Source of the DNA: Trachelipus rathkii
Lineage: Eukaryota; Arthropoda; Malacostraca; Isopoda; Trachelipodidae
Direction: 5' to 3'
Length of the DNA: 45,800 bases
Assembly (NCBI GenBank): GCA_015478945.1
Contig: JABUQX010088349.1
Coordinates: forward strand, 1-45,800
This document shows, in pieces, positions 38,641 through 45,800 of this stretch. Both the position numbers and the translations under genes were made by a program. How positions within the stretch are numbered: position 1 is the stretch's first letter; the number at the start of each line of letters is the position of its first letter. Under the pieces are notes generated by a model. That model was not told the DNA's origin and did not search any database. It saw only the letters and a program-made list of their open reading frames with translations.

Positions 38641-39105
38641 ATAATATTTTAGAATAGGGATTGGGATTGGATATCAAAAAACCGGGTGTGTGTTCGGAAT
38701 ATTAAGAGAGTTGATCCTGCCGTTAACGTAGCATGCACTTGATATCAAACATCATAAGGCATGTTCTCTTGATTTCAGGTAATTATTTTCAATGCTTTTA
38801 TTTTTCTTGCGTAGTTATTATTCACAGTGTGTCGGGACTCAGAATTATAGGTCGTAGAGTCAACTTTCAAACTAAAAATTGCGGACGATTATCTACCGCG
38901 TCGTTATTGAAGTTACGCTCGGGGGGATAATCCAGTACCTCTCTCCCGGTACCGGACCTCCCCCACCTTTGCAGACCCCAGCTGGGGTTTCTAAACACGA
39001 TTTATGTAAGGTCTGGTGTCGTAGATGGAAATATCATTATTCGCCTTTCTTTGTTTGTAATGATTATCAGAATTTAGCTGACTTTAATCTGTAGAACGTA
39101 CTATT
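38641..39105. other. GC-normal island of unknown identity
   Basis: The island sits between AT arrays. It has a perfect palindrome ACCCCAGCTGGGGT (38,975-38,988), a CCGGTACCGG palindrome (38,946-38,955) and two overlapping open stretches (38,733-38,930 and 38,879-39,094). Neither product resembles a family I know. The 5' part includes an 18S-like segment, described separately. It may be an unrecognised transposable-element fragment. Confidence 0.4.
38710..38763 (+). other. Segment resembling the 5' end of 18S rRNA
   Basis: GTTGATCCTGCC (38,710-38,721) is identical to the universal start of eukaryotic 18S rRNA. About 15 bases later comes GCATGCACTTG, then ATCAAA and CATAAGGCATG, the order of CATATGCTTGTCTCAAAG and TTAAGCCATGC in 18S. 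Several small insertions are needed, and the resemblance stops after about 54 bases. It could be a rDNA-derived scrap or chance. Confidence 0.25.
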
Positions 39106-39109
39106 CGCG

Positions 39110-39245
39110 ATTGAATATTATATATATAAGCTATATATCTATATACATATATAGATATATGTATATAATTATATACTATATAACTATATAATAATATCAT
39201 ATATATAATCTACTACTAATATATTCTATATTCAATATATATTTC
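39110..39245. repeat. AT array
   Basis: TA-rich mosaic including a TATATAGATATATG-type imperfect palindrome. Confidence 0.8.
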
Positions 39246-39269
39246 CTTCTTATACCTATAATCACCTAT

Positions 39270-39460
39270 GAAACTACAAATTAAACCCAAAACAAAGCAT
39301 CCAGAATTATAATAGGATCACGTCTCAACCACACCTCAACAACACCCTATCCATGGGAAGAAACAGACAAAATTCATTTTACCCAAGACAAAAAGACTAT
39401 CCCTTATTAAATGAGTTAAAGCCACTCCAGATTCTATCGCTAAAACACAAACACCACTAA
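39270..39460 (+). pseudogene. LINE C-terminal (post-RT) fragment, degenerate
   Basis: Two + frames read together. KLQ is followed, after a one-base shift and a stop, by QNKASRIIIGSR (from 39,288) and then NHT. After another shift at about 39,401 comes LLNELKPLQILSL. In many animal LINEs the region downstream of the RT has the pattern LQ.(K/R)A.R.I.....Y..HT..LF..L.(I)LPL, and the order and spacing fit that. It is a different part of a LINE from the fragment at 11,793 and need not belong to the same family. The opposite strand carries a 112-codon open stretch (39,336-39,674) with an Arg/Lys/Glu low-complexity centre, which I take as a shadow. Confidence 0.42.
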
Positions 39461-39700
39461 CTCTCCTACCGCGCTGGACGATTCTGGTAACTCTCTTCCT
39501 CCTACTCCTCTGCCTCTCCTTCTCTCTCTTCAGTCTCATCACTCCCAGGTGCCACAGTCTGCACTTCCCAACCTCCCCATTAATCACGGTTTTAAATACC
39601 AATCCCTTTTTCCTCCCATTCTTTCCCGGCATTATTACACATGGCATACAAAGTCTGAATAACACTCTAAGCATCTAAAAATGAAAATTCCGATACACTA
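39461..39700. other. C/T-rich DNA, possible continuation of the LINE fragment
   Basis: The + strand is C/T-rich with CTCTTCCTCC words. I could not extend the LINE-like reading beyond 39,460. The minus-strand open stretch covering this part has no recognisable domain. Confidence 0.35.
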
Positions 39701-39704
39701 AACA

Positions 39705-39780
39705 ATCACACCACCACACACACACCACACAGCACAGTACACACACACACACGCACCACACACACACTACACACTTCTGA
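39705..39780 (+). repeat. Compound (CA)n repeat
   Basis: ACCACAC and ACACAC units run for about 75 bp with a few G or T interruptions. Confidence 0.9.
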
Positions 39781-40060
39781 TACTCTCCTCTTCCGGCTTT
39801 GCACACATCATCCACCCACAAACCCCCACACTAACACTAACTGAAAATTATTTTAAGAAACCGAATTAAAAACAATTATTACTTAATACTACTCCATTTC
39901 CAATCAGAAATAGTATCCGAAATTCAACCCCTCTTTTCAATTAATTCATTCTACACTCATTTCTTTTGTGCTCAAGCTCACTTAGTGGCACTCAATATCT
40001 TAAACACGTTAACATTTATAAATTATATACCGTTCACTAACCAAAACACTCTTCAAACAT
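39781..40060. other. AT-rich DNA, no gene seen
   Basis: Irregular sequence with low G on the + strand. No frame or motif recognised. Confidence 0.5.
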
Positions 40061-40345
40061 CCCTCTCTCTCCGCAGATCACGGCGCTTCGCATCGGAATG
40101 ACCCAGTTTGGGCCCCGGATCCCTCCCCTGGGTTTGGTTGTTTATTGGCGTTATTCTGCGCCAACGTTCACTACCTAATATCTCATCTAAGCCTATCCAA
40201 CAACAATCCTTTTTCTAACCGACATCTCAGAGAATGGGAAATTTTCAGCCTCCTATGCATGTGAGGAGCGGCAGCTGCTGCGGGGTTATTGAGCGAGATT
40301 GGTGCCTGCTCTAAGAGTAATTGGTGTCATTGGGTAGAAAGTAAA
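40061..40345. other. GC-rich island of unknown identity
   Basis: This is one of the most GC-rich parts of the window. The + strand has a CTCTCTCTCCGCAG word at 40,063-40,076, a good splice acceptor, followed by a frame open to about 40,178 (starting ITALRIGMTQFGPR). A perfect hairpin TTGGCG / CGCCAA lies at 40,145-40,164. A second + frame at about 40,215-40,350 is open apart from one TGA. All three frames have open parts because of composition, and none matches a family I know. An eroded element or a lone exon are both possible. Confidence 0.35.
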
Positions 40346-40369
40346 GTATCTATTTAACCTTAATACTAA

Positions 40370-40462
40370 ATATTATATATATATATATATATTATATATA
40401 TATATATATTATATATACAACATATATATAATATATATATCATTAGTATATTATATATATAG
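40370..40462. repeat. TA microsatellite
   Basis: Near-pure TA with few interruptions. Confidence 0.92.
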
Positions 40463-40468
40463 ACAGAA

Positions 40469-40700
40469 ATGAGAGAGAAGACGAGAGACCATCTTTCCAA
40501 AGTGTGTAAAAACAAAATTAGCTTCCGTGTCGTTGGTTTTTATTCGACTCATATCTGTCAAGGAAATCACACATTCTCTGTCATAGCTGTGAATTCCATC
40601 CCAGTGCAACCTTTTTTCGAGAAGCTGCTTGTGAGACCAAAACTGATTCTAGTGTTAATAGCAAGACAAATAACTCCGAGAAAATCGAATTGATGTAAGT
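40469..40700 (+). other. Unassigned open stretch ending at a splice-donor-like site
   Basis: A frame of 74 codons starts with ATG after the TA array and ends in TGA at 40,691. GTAAGT follows at 40,695, and a TTTACAG acceptor-like word ends at 40,816. However, the stop lies before the donor and the other frames do not join cleanly, so a spliced gene is not shown. The product has no recognisable domain. Confidence 0.25.
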
Positions 40701-40816
40701 CCCGTTTTTGTTTGTTGTTGTTTTTAATGTGTAAAGCTCGATCTTTTATCAGATAATACTTGGTCTTATGTCCTGTTTCTTCACATAATGTTTATCTAAA
40801 TATTTATAATTTACAG

Positions 40817-41245
40817 GATCATTTCCAGACGCTTTTCAAGCAAGGGATGCCGAAATATGGGTATTCCAATGGAAATGCAGCCTAGAAAAATGTTCAAATC
40901 CTTTAATCATAACCATCTTCTCTCTCGTTTCTCCATTTTGGCATGAACTACGTAAAGCGACCCAATATTCTCGCGTATTCCCTATAAGCGGCCACCACAT
41001 GCGAGTTGTCGAACCTGGCCAAAACATCAATATGTAGTGGGTCATACTTGAAGCTTTGCTTTCCAGCTTGTCTATCGGTTTGCCAAAATTACCATCATAC
41101 ATTACTTTGTCCACAAGCGATGGAAAGAATTTGTGCATTTGCGAACAATAAATGACAAGCTTGTTCCACATATAACAATGGCATATAACATGGGGTGTTT
41201 GGCAAAGGTTTCGACAAACTCCGCATGTGTGGACCGCTAATCAAC
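40817..41245 (-). pseudogene. Unidentified frameshifted coding-like segment
   Basis: Read on the minus strand from 41,245, protein-like stretches occur in three successive frames. One is FVETFAKHPMLYAIVICG. The next is HKFFPSLVDKVMYDGNFGKP, inside an open frame of 111 codons at 40,836-41,171. A third contains HIDVLARFDNSHVVAAY before a TAG. The codon texture is unlike the AT-rich flanks and suggests a decayed gene or element with indels. I do not recognise the family and give no function. The frame changes could also be sequencing errors. Confidence 0.3.
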
Positions 41246-41565
41246 GATCTTTACTCTAGTAATTGCAATAAAAGAAAGGCAAAAACTAATATTATATTTG
41301 GCCTTGAACTACTTCTGCCATTCGAAAAAATCTTTTGAGGAATTGCTAGTCTTATCTCAACTTTTTTTTGTACTTATAACACTAAACGTCCTTGAAAGCT
41401 GATTAGTTTTGTAAGTTCAATCAATCATTATTTTAAGATCCTAGATCCTTAAGTATCCTACGGTTTTGCTTATAAGCAAAATTGTTCAATCAACTTTCTT
41501 TATTAAAAATGATATTTTCATTCTCTCCTCCTTCTTTCTTCTTCTTACCATTTTAAGCAGTTCTC
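41246..41565. other. AT-rich DNA, no gene seen
   Basis: Irregular AT-rich sequence ending in T/C-rich words. No motif recognised. Confidence 0.5.
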
Positions 41566-41895
41566 TTACAATTAGTTCTTGCATACACACAACACCAACG
41601 ATCTGTCTCCATCTGATCACATCCACACACCATCCTACACACATTTCGTCCCATTCTCATCGACAGTCTGGGCTCGCATCTCATCGCTTCGTCTCGATAC
41701 ACCCACACAGTTAACACACATCCAACACGCACACGGTAAAGAAGACTGTCTAATTCCATCTCTCTATCGCCTCTCTCTCTGTCGTCCCAACCATCGCTCC
41801 CACCAGCCCTTATCAACGTCTCAGTCTCCTCTCCCACTCCTCTCTCTCTACCCTCGGCTTCCTCTCACCACACAACACAACTCTCACACATTATT
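41566..41895 (+). repeat. Degenerate CA/CT-rich tract, both strands open
   Basis: CACACA, CATCC and CTCTCTC words dominate and the + strand is poor in G. Open frames of about 100 codons exist on both strands (+ 41,579-41,899; - 41,553-41,837) because TA-containing stops are rare in this composition. The products are His/Ser/Thr/Pro-rich or Arg/Cys/Glu-rich without a domain. Confidence 0.6.
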
Positions 41896-42184
41896 ATAGA
41901 TACTAATAATCGGAAATATCATATTATAATAATATTATATCATAAATTAATTATATATATTAATATAATTATTTACTAAATATATATATATATATTACTT
42001 CATAAAGCATTAACTATTATTATTACTTCATAATACTATATATTACATATATATCATATTAATTATATATATATATACTATATATTATAATATATTATAC
42101 ATCATAATATAATATATATATAATATATAATTATATATATTATACCCCCTATATATATCATATAATATATTACTGTAAAGTATA

Positions 42185-42217
<33 letters not shown>

Positions 42218-42355
42218 TCTATATATCTATAAATCTCATATATTCTAATAATATATATATATATATATACATATGTAGTATATTATAATATAGCTATATT
42301 ATATATATATATAATAGTATATGAATATACTCTATATATTATATATATATATAAC
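41896..42355. repeat. Mosaic AT array
   Basis: TA and TAA mixtures with a clean (TA)n run at about 42,191-42,218 and another at 42,251-42,269. Confidence 0.9.
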
Positions 42356-42975
42356 ACCAAACCGTGATTGTAACCTATATATATACTCTATACTATATAG
42401 TCATAAGTTTCCTGTAATTGCCCATTATTTAAATATCCTGATATTTAAGTTACTTCCTTCTTCATTAGCCGACAAGGTCGAAACGCAAACAAAATCGCAT
42501 TGACAACGAATTATGCTAAGAGTTGTTCATCTTCATCTTCTCTCTTTCTCTCTCTCTCTCTCTTTCCTCTCTCTTCTCGGCACCTTTTATCGCCAATTTT
42601 GTTAAAAATAAAATCTGAATTTAATTCGAGTTTGAAACAATTTCGGCATCGGTCTGAGGTAATTTTATACATTAGATTTCGTTAAATTGGCGGAAACATA
42701 GAATATATTATAGAGTTTTTTGACCTTTAAACCCAGTTTTTACGTTAAGTCAGCCTCTCAGTTTCGTTCTTTTCTTCTCTACCGCATTGTTATTGTAGTG
42801 GGATATTCTATATTAATGGTAATTTCAAGATATAGTTTAATCTTAGAAAAATTAAAATATTAAAAAAAACTTGGTTTTAAATTTTAATTGGTCCCCGTTT
42901 TCGCTGAGCTTAGATGGTCTGTTAAAAAAAATAGATTGCTTTATACAGAAAGCTATTATAGAACAAACAGATTTT
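42356..42975. other. Ordinary DNA with (CT)n and a small inverted repeat
   Basis: A CT microsatellite lies at about 42,538-42,578. CGCCAATTT (42,591-42,599) and AAATTGGCG (42,684-42,692) form a 9-bp perfect inverted repeat about 100 bp apart. Open stretches are short and unrecognised. Confidence 0.5.
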
Positions 42976-43140
42976 TATAAGTATATAACTATTAATATAG
43001 TATATATATATATATATAATATATATATATATATTATTATATAGTATAGTATATATATATATATATAATATATAATATATATATATATTATATATTTGTA
43101 AATATAATATATATATTATATATATAATATATAATATATA
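42976..43140. repeat. TA array flanking the palindrome
   Basis: TA-rich mosaic directly left of the 700-bp palindrome. Confidence 0.9.
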
Positions 43141-43840
43141 GCATAAATTCTAGTTTCTGATCATGTATAAAATCTTGCGAGTATGTAACAACTGACGCGT
43201 GAATCGAGCTAGCGCTGATTGTAGTGAAGCGATTGGGTATATATAATATATATAGTATATATAATATATATAAATTTTATAATATATTATATAATATAAA
43301 TAATAATATATATAATATATATAATACTTATATATATATAAAATCGGTTTTATATTTAAAACTAACGAACACCCTAGAGTAGACACGCATTAGATATCAA
43401 GTTGTAGGGTCTTCTCGTCCTCTAGGTGAGCGACGGGGCCACGTCCGACCCTAAAAATTGAATCAAGGAAACTATTATTTCCATTAGGGGGTGCCTCAGA
43501 GCCGAGGGGACAGAGGGGGGGGGAGCAGGTCCCCCGTAGTCACCAGAGGCCGAGAGTACCCCGACAAACTGATATCTAATGCGGTTCTACTCTAGGTTGT
43601 TCGTTAGTTTTAAAATCAAATAAAACCTTTATAAATATATATAAATATATATTATATAATATAATATACATATATATATATTTATATATATTTATATAAT
43701 TATATTATATATATATATATATATTATATATATATATAGCTGACTCATATCGCTTCCGAAACAGCGGCGAGTCGACTTACAAGGCTTGAATAACATATCG
43801 TCGAAAATTTTCTACTGATGAATAACTAGAATTTTTATGC
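43141..43840. repeat. 700-bp imperfect palindrome (fold-back structure)
   Basis: The two halves are imperfect reverse complements centred near 43,488. Outer arms: 43,141-43,225, starting GCATAAATTCTAGTT, pairs with about 43,745-43,840, ending AACTAGAATTTTTATGC. Inner arms: 43,345-43,450 pairs with 43,510-43,627. They share AAAACTAACGAACA, CTAGAGTAGA and GCATTAGATATCA as inverted words. Further in, CGTCCTCTAGGTGAG and its looser complement CACCAGAGGCCGAG also correspond. Both arms carry a TA array at the mirror position (43,228-43,340 and 43,628-43,737). A hairpin GGAAA-CTATTA-TTTCC sits near the centre (43,467-43,482), and the right half has an extra GC-rich part with a nine-G run. Arm identity looks high inside and lower outside, with many indels. 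Possible origins are a fold-back element, an inverted duplication or an assembly artefact. Confidence 0.85.
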
Positions 43841-43957
43841 CACAACACAACATACACCATACCACACACCGACATATATATATATATATATATATTATTA
43901 ATATATATAATATATATATATATATATGATAATTGTAATATTAATATTATATATTAA

Positions 43958-43997
<40 letters not shown>

Positions 43998-44085
43998 ATA
44001 TTATATATATATAAAAAATATATATATAATATATATCTATAATATATATATATATATTAATTAATATATATTAAATATATATATA
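43841..44085. repeat. CA-rich spacer and AT array
   Basis: ACAACACAAC and ACCACACACC words are followed by clean and mosaic TA runs to 44,088. Confidence 0.88.
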
Positions 44086-44087
44086 TA

Positions 44088-44123
44088 TATGTGTTGTGTG
44101 TGTGTTGTGTGTGTGTGTGTGTA
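44088..44123 (+). repeat. (GT)n microsatellite
   Basis: TGTGTTGTG and GTGTGTG units, about 35 bp, directly abut the TA array. Confidence 0.92.
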
Positions 44124-44344
44124 TTGGAACGAGATTTGACTTAGGGGCTGGAAGTTGAGTGGATCAATAGACGGTGTGCGGTAGGAAAATACAAATGACG
44201 TAATCGGCTAATATAAAATACTCATAAAATAAAAAGGTTAGTTTGGTATACAATAATTACAACTAACATTGCAATTTAAATTTTTTTATGTTTTACTATG
44301 TGATTTAAAAAAAATACCTATTATGAGGACGTAATAGTAATATT

Positions 44345-44425
44345 TTATGGGGTGGCCGAGTACTGAGTCCTGAGTGGCAACTAATATTAAACTAGCATTA
44401 GACACGTTTGATTTTCAGCGAATTT
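44345..44425 (+). repeat. tRNA-Ser/Leu-like segment (SINE head or tRNA relic)
   Basis: GTGGCCGAGTACTGAG at 44,352-44,367 resembles the A box of class II tRNAs (Ser/Leu; GTGGCCGAGTGGTTAAG). A B-box-like CGTTTGATTTTC starts at 44,405, 53 bases on, which is the spacing expected for class II tRNAs. No T-stem or acceptor pairing is intact, so it would not be a working tRNA. A 21-base poly-T follows at 44,455. Confidence 0.28.
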
Positions 44426-44454
44426 TCCAACTACTTTTATTTCCAATTCGTTCA

Positions 44455-44475
44455 TTTTTTTTTTTTTTTTTTTTT
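44455..44475 (+). repeat. Poly-T run of 21
   Basis: An uninterrupted T run. It could be a simple homopolymer or the poly-A tail of an element lying on the minus strand at higher coordinates, but no element body was recognised there. Confidence 0.85.
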
Positions 44476-44690
44476 CACTTAACTATAACAAATTATTTGA
44501 ATTGAATTTCATCATTTTATTTTTTAGGCAAGTCTTTATTCTTCGCAGATTGCTGAATATAAGACCTCAAGGTTTTTACTAACACTCGAATCTAAGGTAC
44601 CACGTAAGTTCAACCAAAGTCAATTAACTAGACAGTCGCATGCCGAGGCGTTTTTTTTAATTTGATAATTGTGGAGCTAAGCATGAGGTC
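44476..44690. other. Ordinary DNA, no gene seen
   Basis: Contains TTTTATTTTTTAG and CTTCGCAG acceptor-like words at 44,516-44,550 but no supporting open frame. Confidence 0.4.
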
Positions 44691-44800
44691 AGGTCTTCTC
44701 TCTTCTCTTCTTCTTTTCTCTTTCTCCTTTCTCTCTTCTTTCTCTTCTTGCTTCTTTTCTTCTTCTTCTTCTTTCTCTTTCTTTTTTTCTTTTCTTTAAT
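44691..44800 (+). repeat. C/T-rich (CTT/TCTTC) microsatellite
   Basis: TCTTC and CTTTCTC units run for about 110 bp. The minus strand is therefore open (44,689-44,883) with an Arg/Lys/Glu-only product, which is not a gene. Confidence 0.88.
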
Positions 44801-45800
44801 GACCAATAAGTTCCAAGTCTTTCAACTTTTTTTATCCATTCTTGTTTTTTTAAATCAATCACCACGCAGTTTCCAATCATCATAGTTTCGGTATAATTTT
44901 GTTGATACAGATACAGATGGCATGTTCATAAAAATCTCAAAACATTTTTAACTTTCCCCGAGCCAACTGCCTGAGGAGCACCTAACAATAAGAAACGGAA
45001 GATGCAAACTGAAAGATGGAATTTTTCTGAAAAGTGGCGAGTGGGTCTTTAAAGAGGATGAAAGTGAGTCATAGATAAGCAAAGTAGAACGCTTCTTAAT
45101 ATTTACAGAGCTCAGGATCATTGTGGCTTTATGTTTTGGGATTGTCTTTTATAGGTGTGCAACAGTTCTAACTTAAGAACTCAGTAGAATAAAATGGGGG
45201 GGGGGGGGATATAAAGCAGATCACATTATTTATCAGCGCCAGTTTTGGGGGGCAGTGGTCTTTTTAACCCAAACACAGCTATTAACACGTTAATTCGCAA
45301 CAAAACAGTGACTCCAAAATCCATGTTCCTAGAAGCAATCTCCAACAGTTAGTAAGGTCATAAGCAATGTACATGATAGATAAGTTCAAAAAAGATATTA
45401 ATCTTTAACTAATATTTTTGTTTGAATATATGTTAGTCCTGGTTAACTAAAGAAAATATTATTTACTGATACGATAAGGTAATAATGATAATTGGGGTCA
45501 TGTTGCAACATTATAATAGAAATACTGTTTTTTTCTTTGTTTGATGTTATCCACACTTCGATTATCAATATTCAACCACCTTCAACGATTTTTTTTTTTT
45601 TTTTTTTTTTTACATATCTTTTTGCATGGAAATACCAAATTACTAGAAATTCTTAAGTCATAAGGTTTCAAAGTTTAGGCAAGGTTGGGATGTTTTTTCT
45701 TAGGGGTAGTCTCTGAAAGACAATTTATGTCTTTTTTTGGTGAGGCAATAGTTAATTTCGAATTCCGAATAAATGTTTAGGTCTAATGCAATTAAGCCGA
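44801..45800. other. Ordinary to AT-rich DNA with long homopolymers, no gene
   Basis: A 13-base G run lies at 45,196-45,208 and a 23-base T run at 45,589-45,611. GTTCTAACTTAAGAAC (about 45,166-45,181) is a short imperfect palindrome. No coding frame or RNA gene is recognised. Confidence 0.5.

Noticed and set aside
39336..39674. 112-codon minus-strand open stretch, the longest in the window
   Set aside because: The centre is Arg/Lys/Glu low complexity from a CT-rich strand. The + strand of the same region gives a better-supported LINE reading.
41553..41899. Overlapping open stretches of about 100 codons on both strands
   Set aside because: The sequence is CA/CT-rich and poor in stop triplets on both strands. 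The products have no domain.
43400..43425. Reverse complement of the rRNA motif GACGAGAAGACCC, suggesting a mitochondrial 16S insertion
   Set aside because: The flanking bases do not follow any 16S rRNA I know, and the same place in the other palindrome arm reads differently. The match is probably chance inside the palindrome.
44689..44883. Minus-strand open stretch with an Arg/Lys/Glu-rich product
   Set aside because: It is a translation of a CTT/TCTTC microsatellite.
1..45800. CRISPR arrays, bacterial operons, riboswitches or prophage
   Set aside because: No regularly spaced repeats with unique spacers, no ribosome-binding-site-led dense genes, and composition and repeat content are those of a eukaryotic nuclear genome.

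Overview
The window is very AT-rich eukaryotic nuclear DNA with no intact, recognisable protein-coding gene. Long mosaic (TA)n / (AAT)n arrays fill a large share of it. Other simple repeats are present too: CA/GT, CT, TAG-type, and poly-G and poly-T runs. Between the arrays sit short islands of more ordinary composition. Every coding signal I could recognise is a broken transposable-element fragment with stops and frameshifts. This fits repeat-dense non-genic DNA of an invertebrate. The main reverse transcriptase (RT) remnant resembles a non-LTR type I associate with decapod crustaceans, and the microsatellite load also fits such genomes. That taxonomic guess is an inference from memory, not a search.

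Layout. From 1 to 6,240: AT arrays, a tRNA-like T-arm near 324-340, a TAG-rich tract (about 2,030-2,500) and pyrimidine-rich tracts. From 6,584 to 7,062: a probable decayed retrotransposon gag. From 7,063 to 11,780: unassigned DNA and two large AT arrays. From 11,793 to 12,536: the best-supported element, a non-LTR RT pseudogene. Its last ~225 bp recur in the same orientation at 13,069-13,313 beyond an AT array. From 13,314 to 26,700: AT arrays, a small palindrome-rich repeat (20,555-20,775), a weak transposase-like fragment (22,388-22,480) and a TTACG-rich palindrome cluster (about 25,940-26,190). From 26,700 to 38,640: AT-rich DNA with strand-biased pyrimidine tracts. From 38,640 to 45,800: the most heterogeneous part. 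It holds several GC-normal islands, a LINE C-terminal remnant (39,270-39,460), unassigned open stretches (40,469-41,245), a 700-bp imperfect palindrome (43,141-43,840) and a tRNA-like segment (about 44,345-44,420).

I see no genes working together. The most unusual structures are the 700-bp palindrome, whose AT arrays lie at mirror positions in both arms, and the duplicated RT tail. Both could be biological (fold-back element, segmental duplication with array expansion) or products of long-read assembly. Original read alignments would separate these.
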